Below, in pieces: positions 1 through 8,144 of a stretch of DNA of 58,704 bases. The position numbers and the translations under genes were made by a program. A model generated the notes under the pieces. It was not told the DNA's origin and made no database searches. It saw nothing but the letters and a program-made list of their open reading frames with translations. The stretch comes from Roseburia_C amylophila (GTDB taxonomy: Bacteria > Bacillota > Clostridia > Lachnospirales > Lachnospiraceae). The stretch spans positions 1 through 58,704 of the forward strand of contig NZ_JAOQKI010000015.1 in the NCBI RefSeq assembly GCF_025567465.1, in the 5' to 3' direction. Every line of letters begins with the position of its first letter. The first letter of the stretch is position 1.

Positions 1-1388
1 GGGAGCATCCCAAAGTTTGTGTAAACCTCCAAACTGATGTAAGATAAAATTACTCAGTTTGGAGGTTATTTTTATGGCAAGAAGAAAAGACAGTCCACAA
101 AAAGCAGCAATGAGAGAAATGATGCGTGATTATTTGAAAAATAATGATATCAACATCAAAGATGGTACGGATGTGAACAGCATCATGCGTGACATGATGT
201 CTGTTCTTTTGGAAGGTGCTTTGGATGAAGAACTGGATGAGGAATTAGGATATTCCAAGTATGACTACCGAAACAAAGAAACAGACAACAGTAGAAATGG
301 ACATTCTAACAAAACCATGCACACCAGCTATGGAGACATGGATGTAGCTATCCCAAGAGATCGCAATGGTGACTATGAGCCTCAGTTGATTAGAAAGTAT
401 CAGAATACAGTAACCCAGGACATGGAGGAAAAAATACTTTCCATGTATGCCAAAGGAATGACGACTGGAGATATCGAGTCTCATATGCGTGAACTGTATG
501 ATATTGATATTTCAGACAGCACAATCAGCAGAATCACAGACAAAATCCTGCCTATTGTAAAAGAATGGCAGGAACGCCCTCTGGAAGAAGTGTATGCTGT
601 AGTATTTATGGATGCCATCCACTATCACGTCCGCAGTGAAGGACGTATTGTAAAACGTGCGGTTTACATTGCTCTTGGTATCGATATGAATGGAAAAAAG
701 GACGTCCTTGGAATGTATGTTGGAGAAAACGAAAGTGCGAAGTTCTGGCTTTCTATCATGAATGGATTAAAAAACCGGGGAGTTGAGGATATCCTGATTG
801 CATGCGTTGATGGTTTGAATGGATTTCCACAGGCAATCGAGGCTGTTTACCCAAAAACAGAAATCCAGCAGTGTATTATCCATCAAATCCGTAATTCAAC
901 AAAGTTTGTTTCATACAAAGACATCAAAAAACTGATGGCTGATCTGAAGCTTGTATATGCGGCTCCAACAGAAGAAACAGCTTTAAATGAATTAGAGTTG
1001 TTCAAAGATAAATGGGAGTCCAAGTACCCGAAAATCTATAAATCCTGGCATGATAACTGGACAACCCTGTCCACTTATTTCAAGTATCCGGAGGCAGTAA
1101 GACGCCTGATTTATACCACAAATGCCATTGAAGGATTCAACCGTCAGCTTCGGAAAGTGACCAAAAGCAAGACGGTTTTTCCGTCNCTGGAAATCTATTT
1201 TGAAGAACGTCTGACCGGACGAAACCTGTAAAAAACAGCTTGTTTTAGGCAGGTCTTATTGACATGCCTAAAAACTTCTGTATAATGCAGATATGGGCAG
1301 AACCTGAAAAAGCGGGTCTGCCCATTTGTAACTATTCACAAATCTTATATCAGTTTTTAACGTTTACACAAAACTTGAAACGGTCTCC
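1..1388 (+). mobile_element. IS256-family insertion sequence
   Basis: The element has one transposase gene between imperfect terminal inverted repeats. The left end (1-26) contains AGTTTGTGTAAAC and the right end (1362-1388) contains the matching GTTTACACAAAACTT, and both ends finish in a G-rich/C-rich GGGAG/CTCC type terminus. About 130 bases lie between the transposase stop and the right repeat. The left flank is outside the window, so no target-site duplication can be checked. The sequence begins exactly at the element edge, which fits a contig that broke in a multi-copy IS. Confidence 0.8.
74..1231 (+). CDS. IS256-family (mutator-type) transposase, with an unresolved N and a missing C-terminal segment
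   Basis: This enzyme cuts and re-joins the IS ends by DDE chemistry. The ATG at 74 is preferred over the one at 59 because GGAGGT lies at 61-66. Catalytic residues are visible as D180 (VVFMDAIHYH), D246 (ACVDGLNGF) and E353 (NAIEGFNRQLRK). An ambiguous base sits at 1186, and right there the protein jumps from KTVFP directly to LEIYFEERLTGRNL. In the family about 30-40 residues separate these two motifs, so a segment is missing, either through a collapsed assembly join or a real internal deletion. The reading frame stays open through the join. Function of this copy is doubtful as written. Confidence 0.85.
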   Translation: MARRKDSPQKAAMREMMRDYLKNNDINIKDGTDVNSIMRDMMSVLLEGALDEELDEELGYSKYDYRNKETDNSRNGHSNKTMHTSYGDMDVAIPRDRNGDYEPQLIRKYQNTVTQDMEEKILSMYAKGMTTGDIESHMRELYDIDISDSTISRITDKILPIVKEWQERPLEEVYAVVFMDAIHYHVRSEGRIVKRAVYIALGIDMNGKKDVLGMYVGENESAKFWLSIMNGLKNRGVEDILIACVDGLNGFPQAIEAVYPKTEIQQCIIHQIRNSTKFVSYKDIKKLMADLKLVYAAPTEETALNELELFKDKWESKYPKIYKSWHDNWTTLSTYFKYPEAVRRLIYTTNAIEGFNRQLRKVTKSKTVFPXLEIYFEERLTGRNL

Positions 1389-1825
1389 AATCCCTGTGTT
1401 CTTGTTCCCAACGATTGTGGCTTTTTGTGTTCAAAGTTTTGTATGTGTGCCATCGCTTAGTAGTCCATTACTACTAAGGATTTCTCCCCACACCTTTGCC
1501 TTTATCCCGATTTTGCCCATGAGCCTTAGTAGTCGAAAACGTAGTATTTTCAATGCTTTCTGCCATATTCTGCCCTGTGTTGCCCCAGTCTGCAAAGATA
1601 TGCATTATCATAAAACTGGAGTGCCGTGGCAGATTATGAGGACTTTAATTTTTCTTTGCATATATTAGTATAACCTCGATTTTCCTTATATTTACTAGGG
1701 TTCTAGCCATTTTCTCATAGAACCTTATCTTAGCACATTTTACTCTTTCCTGGTAGGTAAAAAGAGTAAAAACAGAAGTAAATTTACTCCTTCATACTCT
1801 TCTTTCTTTAGGCTATTCCTATATA
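1389..1825. other. Gene-free flank of the integrase remnant
   Basis: I see no convincing gene here. There is an 8-bp stem at 1456-1478 (CTTAGTAG / CTACTAAG) and a second direct copy of CTTAGTAGTC at 1525-1534. Such short repeats downstream of a tyrosine integrase can belong to an attachment region, but I cannot prove it. Confidence 0.4.
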
Positions 1826-2250
1826 CTACTCACTCTCTTTATTTCCTTTTTGGCATACTCCATGTCCACCAAAGTCATCTCCTTTTTTTACTGCTCCCTT
1901 ACTTTTCATCTGCTCCAGTTCGTCCTTCGTATCTTCCAATTTGAGATGCGTGTATACGTTCATGGTAGTCGCTATGTCTGCGTGTCTTGTAAAGTCTTTA
2001 CTGATGTTCCCGATTTTGCCATGTTGGTGCAATAGGTATGTCTGCATATATGAGGTGTAATCTTTGGCAGTTCCACTTTATAGATTTTATTGTATTTCTC
2101 AACAGATCTTTGGAACTTCTTTTCCCATTGATATGCTAACATTGGTTTCCCTCTGCCATCCAAGAAAAGGAAACCACTGACCCCATCTATCATCATTTCT
2201 ATTTTTGGTTTTTTCCTGCTTGAAGCAACACGCTTCCAGAACTCCACCAC
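1826..2250 (-). pseudogene. Tyrosine recombinase/integrase remnant (Tn916-like), C-terminal half, frameshifted
   Basis: The two minus-strand frames together give the catalytic domain of a tyrosine integrase. The first frame ends with PKITPHICRHTYCTNMAKSG, which carries the HxxR box. The second continues with HADIATTMNVYTHL, which carries the second His and the nucleophilic Tyr. Between KTLQ and HADI only two bases remain where the family has a four-residue segment (YLMG-like), so 10 bases were lost at about 1991 and the frame is broken. The N-terminal arm and core-binding domains are missing too. It is evidence that the AT-rich neighbourhood once belonged to an integrative element that can no longer move by its own enzyme. 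Confidence 0.85.
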
Positions 2251-2346
2251 TCTACTATATGTTTTTCTGTTTTGATTATACTTTTAGTCTCCATAAGAGA
2301 AAAAATATTATTCATTATTAACCAAACTCCATCACCATGCTTTCTA

Positions 2347-3495
2347 TCATTTTTTTCTTCCCACAGAATAGTTCATAATCATTGCACAAGTATTGATTGC
2401 TTGCTCTACCATATCATCATCTGTAATATCAAGGATTTCAACAGGCATACAATTAATTTCTTGCCTATCAACTTGTGCACAATAATTAATTTCAAAATCA
2501 CAATCGCTCCACACTCCTTTGCAACCAGAAATTGTGACACATATATATGCTATTATATGTTTCTCTTGTAGAACAAACAATTCCTTTGTTCCTTCCACCA
2601 ATATTTTCATTTGTTCTATAACGCCTGGCATCCAAAGCCATTTGTCCCCATTCCGTTCTCTAATATCCATTTTATAAAAGAGTTCTGATATTCCATTATT
2701 ATAAAGTTGTAAATATACTCCATTATCATAACCATAGTTAGGAAAACAAATTCCATCTACATTAGGATATATGTGTCCATAACAGAGCCCATTAAAAATA
2801 TCATGAAATTTTATATTTTTCTCCTTATACTCATTATATAAAAGGATCCTAGAATCAACATTTACAAATTCTGCGGGAATAACTTGGATAATAGCAAATG
2901 GTGTATTAGGATATTCTTCAATATAAGAGAGTAATCTATCCTTACGAAATCTTTTAACTTCCTCTGCCAAAAGATGGGAATGTAAAAAATCATCTCTAAT
3001 TTCCATGTAACTCATTGCCTGCTTTCTACTTCCTCTTCTAACATAGAACCTATAATTATCTTCATTTTCTCTGTATAAATATGGCTTATAAACACCTCTG
3101 TAAATTTTTATTACTACCACATAATTTCCATTTAATAATTTTATAAAAGAAAAATCTACTTTAGGTACAACTGGAAGTATTCCTGATAACTCATTTCTTC
3201 GATCTAGCTCAAACTTATCTATGTTAGAAATGGCAATTCCATCTATTACTAATGGTATTCCTTTTTCTTCCATTACTCCTACAATAAGATACCCACCTTC
3301 AGCATTAGCAAATGAACAAATGTCATGGCGAAATTCATTCTGTTTTTTACGTTTACTTTCCTTATCCTGACATTCTAATACAGCAAAAGTTTGCTTGTAA
3401 TCTAAATAATCATTCTCTCTAAATGCATCATTCTCTACAATTTCCTGCAAATCGCCTTCTGTCCAGTCTTTAAATTCTTTATTATTTATTTTCAA
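2347..3495 (-). CDS. Schlafen/AlbA_2-domain protein (putative ATP- or nucleic-acid-binding)
   Basis: The N-terminal 165 residues match the AlbA_2 (Schlafen-like, divergent AAA) domain. Visible are an acidic ENDYLDYKQ stretch at 27-35, the family core FRHDICSFANAEGGYLIVGV at 55-74 and the FYVRRGSRKQAM motif at 150-161. The remaining 220 residues are unassigned and probably mixed alpha/beta. Proteins with this domain include transcription regulators and nucleic-acid-binding defence factors; the substrate here is unknown. It is 382 residues long and its start is preceded by AGGAG. It lies 570 bp downstream (same strand) of the membrane protein at 4065 and 1.8 kb from the SIR2-STAND gene, all in AT-rich DNA next to an integrase remnant, which suggests an accessory defence role. 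This role is inferred. Confidence 0.7.
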   Translation of the reverse strand: MKINNKEFKDWTEGDLQEIVENDAFRENDYLDYKQTFAVLECQDKESKRKKQNEFRHDICSFANAEGGYLIVGVMEEKGIPLVIDGIAISNIDKFELDRRNELSGILPVVPKVDFSFIKLLNGNYVVVIKIYRGVYKPYLYRENEDNYRFYVRRGSRKQAMSYMEIRDDFLHSHLLAEEVKRFRKDRLLSYIEEYPNTPFAIIQVIPAEFVNVDSRILLYNEYKEKNIKFHDIFNGLCYGHIYPNVDGICFPNYGYDNGVYLQLYNNGISELFYKMDIRERNGDKWLWMPGVIEQMKILVEGTKELFVLQEKHIIAYICVTISGCKGVWSDCDFEINYCAQVDRQEINCMPVEILDITDDDMVEQAINTCAMIMNYSVGRKK

Positions 3496-3521
3496 ATCAT
3501 TCTCTCCTCTATCTTACAGTC

Positions 3522-3686
3522 TCACTTCCTAATAGCCTCATCTTCAAGGCTGTACTTTTTCCAACAACATTCTCTTTCTTCATTTAAAAGCAATAACTCC
3601 ACTTCTCCATGATAGTCTTTTAACTGCACTATAATTCGCTTGTCTAACCTCCTACTTCGATAACCTATATCCTTTTCAATTAAAGT
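3522..3686 (-). pseudogene. Open 54-codon coding remnant without a start
   Basis: This minus-strand frame is open from a TGA at 3687-3689 to a TGA at 3522-3524. It has a plausible protein composition, for example RLDKRIIVQLKDYHGEVELL followed by an acidic, Cys/Trp-containing end. There is no ATG in frame, so it is probably the tail of a deleted gene. I do not recognise the family. Confidence 0.35.
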
Positions 3687-3793
3687 TCATCTGCCCGCCC
3701 AAAATCCGATTTTTTCTTTCACGAATTGTCTACAATTCTTCATAAGAGCATTTTGCAAATACAAATATTTTCTCATCTATCTTTTATCAAAGT

Positions 3794-3970
3794 TCACTGT
3801 ATTAAGCCCAAAATGCTTACAAGTTCTACATACAACTTTCCATCTCCAAATTTCACATTTTCAAATAATGTTGCTTGGCATAACACTTCCCTGACATTCT
3901 CTTTTTTCACTCTAAAAACTCCACTTCCAAGGAGTCCCTCTATCTCTATTTCTTCCAAATATAACCACTT
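3794..3970 (-). pseudogene. Open 58-codon coding remnant without a start
   Basis: The minus strand stays open for 58 codons between a TAA at 3971-3973 and a TGA at 3794-3796. The product contains LLGSGVFRVKKENVREVLC and then FGDGKLYVELVSILGL, which reads like a folded protein and not like random AT-rich translation. It has no ATG or ribosome binding site. Together with the neighbouring fragment it shows that the gap between the two intact island genes is a gene graveyard. Confidence 0.35.
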
Positions 3971-4064
3971 TTACAGATAGTCAGTATGTCTATAAATCTA
4001 GGATATATCTGTAAGACATCTTAAAGGTATAAATATCCTTTCCCTTCTTTGTGGAATACGTAAA

Positions 4065-5090
4065 TCAATATTCCTTTTCGATGCTATTTGTTCCGAAATA
4101 ATACTTTGAATTATTGATTTCAAACATATTAATTATACACACATCTCTTTGTTTTTGAACAATCTCTATCCGAACACTGTATTTTCCATCTTCTAATTTG
4201 AGATTATTTATATTATATTGATACTTCCAATAAAGCATTTCCCCAGGTATTTTCTGAGTCTTTCCAATTTCGTCACCTTTATTATTTTTCAATGTTTGTC
4301 CTGTTGAAGTCTTAGCCTGTAAAATAACATCTTCCGTAATGTCTATTTCTGTTACAACACCTCCATTTTCATCATAAATACGCAAAGTTCCCTTTCCAAA
4401 TTCTTCATCAATAGAATTTTGAATTACTATGTTTCCTTGCTCATCAAATATTACATCCACTTTACCACATCTGCTACAAATTAGTACAAGTTCAATATAT
4501 AATGTAATAGCTAATATTACTCCTAAAATAGCTAACCTTTTCGTAATATCCCATATTTTTTTCCAACCAATTTTCCTTTTTATAAGTTTTTCTATAAATA
4601 CTACAATAACAATGACAAGCAATACTAGCCCCACAATAAAACCAAATAACCCTTCTATATTTTTTTGTGAAAAACCACTTATTAAAAACAATAAATACAA
4701 TTCGCTCAAAATGGTTCCAAGTACTATTTTAAAATCTTTTATCATAGTAGCGTATTTTATATCAGACTCTTTATCATAATCCTCATATTTTTCATCTAGC
4801 ACATTATATCTTTTTAAATCAGCCATAACATAAAGAATAATGTCTAAAACTATAAAAATAGCACTTGATAAAGAAGTCAAGAAAACACTCCACATTATAA
4901 TATAATATGCATATCCACTCTCTGGAACTGCAGACATAACTGCCTTTGTGCATCGAAATAACACCGAACATAATGTTACCATAATTGCAATTATCCCGAT
5001 AATTGATCCCAATCTCGAATCACGCCTACTTGGTATATCACATATTGAAACATTACTTTCTTCTTTTCCATTTCTTCTTCGTTTACTCAT
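4065..5090 (-). CDS. Five-helix membrane protein with a soluble C-terminal domain, family unknown
   Basis: I do not recognise this 341-residue protein. The first 20 residues are basic and polar and suggest a cytoplasmic N-terminus. Hydrophobic helices lie at about 28-47, 62-89, 121-141, 147-168 and 186-206, with a charged loop at 91-118 (Asp/Glu/Lys/Tyr-rich). After the last helix comes a CSRCG pair of cysteines at 205-209 and a 130-residue beta-rich domain (VDVIFDEQGNIVIQN, then TLRIYDENGG), which resembles an Ig-like or beta-sandwich fold. With five helices and the positive-inside rule this domain would be outside the cell. It sits between the Schlafen-domain and SIR2-STAND genes on the same strand, but with gaps of 570 and 210 bp, so a single operon is not certain. 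Confidence 0.6.
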   Translation of the reverse strand: MSKRRRNGKEESNVSICDIPSRRDSRLGSIIGIIAIMVTLCSVLFRCTKAVMSAVPESGYAYYIIMWSVFLTSLSSAIFIVLDIILYVMADLKRYNVLDEKYEDYDKESDIKYATMIKDFKIVLGTILSELYLLFLISGFSQKNIEGLFGFIVGLVLLVIVIVVFIEKLIKRKIGWKKIWDITKRLAILGVILAITLYIELVLICSRCGKVDVIFDEQGNIVIQNSIDEEFGKGTLRIYDENGGVVTEIDITEDVILQAKTSTGQTLKNNKGDEIGKTQKIPGEMLYWKYQYNINNLKLEDGKYSVRIEIVQKQRDVCIINMFEINNSKYYFGTNSIEKEY

Positions 5091-5299
5091 ATTTGTTGTC
5101 CTTACCTTTTCTCGCTAAAATATTACCTACCATATACAATTAAACATATCGGATGCTAAAAAAATACAGCCAATATACTTCTTAAACAACACCATTATTC
5201 TGAAAAAATACTTTTTATAACCGTTACAAAGCAAATCTCTATCCCCAAATTACTTCTGAACCAATTTTATTGTTAACTGCTATAAAGCCTCAACTATTT

Positions 5300-7681
5300 T
5301 TATAAAATTCCTTTAATTTGTTTTAATTTCATCAAAAGTTGTTTTAGTTCCATCTTAATCTTATAATACATATATTCATCTCTATGCAATATCTCTTCAA
5401 GTTGAGAAATTGAGCTATCAATATATTTTTCTGAATACTGATCATCTCCAAAACGTTCATAATATCTAATTGTATTTCTTGCATATATTAATGCATGATA
5501 ATTAATTCTCACATCTTGAGTTATACAATATTCTAGAGTCGAAAAAGACTTCTGCATAGTTTCCTTAAGTAAGTATAGTTCTTTATCGCTATTTGCTTCT
5601 GCACCTATGTTCATCTCAAACATAATAACCGCATGCGTATTAGCTATCGTAAACACTTTCTTTTCACTCTCTGTATATGCTTGATCAATCTGTTTCCATG
5701 CTAAATCAAATTGTTTTTTTCTTAATAAAAAGATTGCATATTGATGCTTAACAAATGGAGATTTGTTTATCAAGAACATCTTCTCATAAAAATCTTGTCC
5801 GTCTTTAACATTATAAACATTAGTAATGATATCTGCGTCATAAGCTCTTCGTTTCATAACATCATAGCGATATATAATGTGAGGATTAATTCTATTCCAA
5901 AACTCTTTTAAAACTTTCCCCATAGTAATCTTATCAATCAGTTTTAATGAACGTTCTGCAAAAAGTTTACTTCTCATAATCAGATAATCTTGATCCTCTA
6001 TTTCCTCTATGACCTCTTCATACTGTACAATAATCTTAGTCATTTTATTAAGTGCATATAGCAAATCCTTGTAATCATCAATATCCTCATGAAAGTAAAA
6101 CAATAGCATATCCATTGAACATGGTACTCCACAATAACTTGTATAATTAATAAGTGCAAATAATTCCAACAAGTTGATTTTCAAATTCGGATCTTCAAAT
6201 GCACGTAAATCATTAATATAACCACGAATTCGTTCACTAATCAATGTATTTGTAGATGCATAAAATACAATTTCTAATAGTGAAACATTATTATTTGATG
6301 ATAAAAGACTTACTGCGTCTTCACCCGATTTATTCATCCCTTTGCATATACGTTGAACATCCTCTGAACAAAGATTACTAATATCAATAATATCCTGCGA
6401 TTCAATATTAATTGACCTTTTTATGTAATCAAAATTTAAAGCACGCTCAGCCAATACCAAATTAACGTTTGTCATTTCTCTTAAAACCTTAAAAGCCTCC
6501 ATGTTGTTATATAGATTATCAATAAATACCGTAACAACTTGTTGCTCATGCATAAGAAGTTTTCGCAAATTTTCAGCCTCTTGACATGTAATGCTATTAA
6601 ACCAAAACTTAATCCCTGATATTTCTTCCGAAAAAGCAAGCTGAAGTAATAATGTAGATTTTCCACAGCCTGGTATTCCCGTAATCAACACTGTATTTTT
6701 TGAAAGAATCATATTTGCCACATTATTAAAATATGAAATCCTTGTCACATTATTCGACAAAACATCTGATATCTGTGGCTCCGAGCCAGCAAAAAAATCT
6801 ATAACCGGTCTTCTTACACTTATCTTACGCAATTTATCTGATATGAAATTTTTAGGAAAAATGTCTGCATAATTTCTTTTAGTCTTATTTATTGCCTTTT
6901 TAGTCAAGTCCATATCATGCAAGTATTCTATTAACTCCATTGTATCAGCTTTTATTACATTAAATCCTTGTTCTTGAAAATCATCTACATACTGAAGATT
7001 TTCTTTTGTTGGATAAATCACTATCCATTTAGGATTTTTTGATTTTGAATATGCTTCACTATTGCAGATTAAATCTAATGTATTATTGTCCATTATCCCT
7101 ATTCCCCAGAATATTGTTGGCGCAGTAGATAATTTAAATGATACTGTTTCAAATAGCATCTTCTCTCGCAAGAATAAATCTGTAAGTTCTTTTTCTGTAA
7201 AAGACATGTCCTCAGTCATTGGATACGTCACAGAGCCATGAATTTTATATAAATTCACAGAATTACTCTTTTCTAAAGAACCATACACTTTAGAATCAAT
7301 CAAACTTATTGTATCTGTTTTTTCCTCATATATTTTTTCTATCAAGTTATCAATATTAAGCGTAATAATATTATTTATAGGCAAATCCACTAAATACGCA
7401 TATCTGTCATCATATGATTTAACCATATATATTTCCTTAAGGACTCGGTTCAACGCATCCTTATTATCTTTCTTAATTTTTTGGCAAGACTTACTTAGAT
7501 TAAAGTTTCTTGACTTATCTAGTGAAAACATTTCTATCAATCTTTCATTAATAATATTCCCTAATGGTAATGACTCTTTATCCGAATTATATGCATATGC
7601 AGAAAATCCTGCGCCAAGATACAAATTCATTCCACTATTTGATACCAATTGTTTAAATAATGCTTCTTTTTCAAACTCCAT
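5300..7681 (-). CDS. SIR2-STAND NTPase, probable anti-phage NADase (Avs5-like architecture)
   Basis: The 793-residue protein has three parts. Residues 1-255 are a SIR2-like domain with GAGFS at 23-27, TLNIDNLIEK around N109/D111 and KIHGS with the candidate catalytic H148, followed by the FWGIGIMDN segment. Residues 315-600 are a STAND-type P-loop NTPase with GIPGCGKST at 335-343, Walker B VVTVFIDN at 382-389 and a sensor-like LVLAERA at 408-414. The rest is alpha-helical, TPR-like, and probably senses the trigger. In known defence proteins of this layout, phage recognition makes the NTPase oligomerise and the SIR2 domain then destroys NAD+. All key residues are present. AGGAG lies 9 bp upstream of the ATG. 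The gene is much more AT-rich than the core genome genes nearby. Function is inferred from architecture. Confidence 0.8.
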   Translation of the reverse strand: MEFEKEALFKQLVSNSGMNLYLGAGFSAYAYNSDKESLPLGNIINERLIEMFSLDKSRNFNLSKSCQKIKKDNKDALNRVLKEIYMVKSYDDRYAYLVDLPINNIITLNIDNLIEKIYEEKTDTISLIDSKVYGSLEKSNSVNLYKIHGSVTYPMTEDMSFTEKELTDLFLREKMLFETVSFKLSTAPTIFWGIGIMDNNTLDLICNSEAYSKSKNPKWIVIYPTKENLQYVDDFQEQGFNVIKADTMELIEYLHDMDLTKKAINKTKRNYADIFPKNFISDKLRKISVRRPVIDFFAGSEPQISDVLSNNVTRISYFNNVANMILSKNTVLITGIPGCGKSTLLLQLAFSEEISGIKFWFNSITCQEAENLRKLLMHEQQVVTVFIDNLYNNMEAFKVLREMTNVNLVLAERALNFDYIKRSINIESQDIIDISNLCSEDVQRICKGMNKSGEDAVSLLSSNNNVSLLEIVFYASTNTLISERIRGYINDLRAFEDPNLKINLLELFALINYTSYCGVPCSMDMLLFYFHEDIDDYKDLLYALNKMTKIIVQYEEVIEEIEDQDYLIMRSKLFAERSLKLIDKITMGKVLKEFWNRINPHIIYRYDVMKRRAYDADIITNVYNVKDGQDFYEKMFLINKSPFVKHQYAIFLLRKKQFDLAWKQIDQAYTESEKKVFTIANTHAVIMFEMNIGAEANSDKELYLLKETMQKSFSTLEYCITQDVRINYHALIYARNTIRYYERFGDDQYSEKYIDSSISQLEEILHRDEYMYYKIKMELKQLLMKLKQIKGIL

Positions 7682-7839
7682 ATTACTTCTCCTTTGTATA
7701 TAATGTTATTCCAAATTACTTTTCTACTTGTGTCTCACTCTAATAAAACATTTGCTTATTTTCCAATCATGACCAACATTTTTTCATGAGCCATAATATT
7801 TTCTTTCCCAACAAAAAAATTCACAAACGACCAATGCCC

Positions 7840-7902
7840 TTACGCATCATATCTTTTGTGAACTTCTAATTTCTTTTTATCATATTTACTTAGCTTTTTC
7901 AT
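7840..7902 (-). CDS. Possible 20-residue ORF upstream of the SIR2-STAND gene
   Basis: An ATG with a GGGGGAGAG ribosome binding site opens a 20-codon frame that starts MKKLSKYDKKLEVHK and ends at a TAA. It could be a leader peptide or the beginning of a deleted gene. The rest of the 7,682-8,090 gap is AT-rich with nothing else I can identify. The SD is the main support. Confidence 0.25.
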   Translation of the reverse strand: MKKLSKYDKKKLEVHKRYDA

Positions 7903-8090
7903 AACTTTTCTCTCCCCCAAAAATTCTATATAAATATTATGCAACTCCTTTTTCCAAATTGCAACCTTTTTTAATAAAAATCGTCAAAATCTTCCCTCTT
8001 ATCAATCTGCTTCACGCCCCAATTCGACAATACTTTCTATGATTTCTATTTTATACTTATATCTCTATCCTTATCTAATTATTTTCCCAG

Positions 8091-8123
8091 CATAAAAAGA
8101 GCACAGAATTTCTTCCATGCTCT
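8091..8123 (-). terminator. Rho-independent terminator after the 8145-9515 gene
   Basis: The stem AGAGCA / TGCTCT (8098-8103 and 8118-8123) is followed on the minus strand by TTTTTATG. It closes the transcript running from 10.5 kb toward 8.1 kb and roughly marks the edge of the AT-rich island. Confidence 0.6.
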
Positions 8124-8144
8124 TATCTTACAACTTTCATCTAT

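Noticed and set aside
1264..1668. 134-codon plus-strand ORF after the transposase
   Set aside because: It crosses the right inverted repeat of the IS, has no SD, and has no protein-like motifs.
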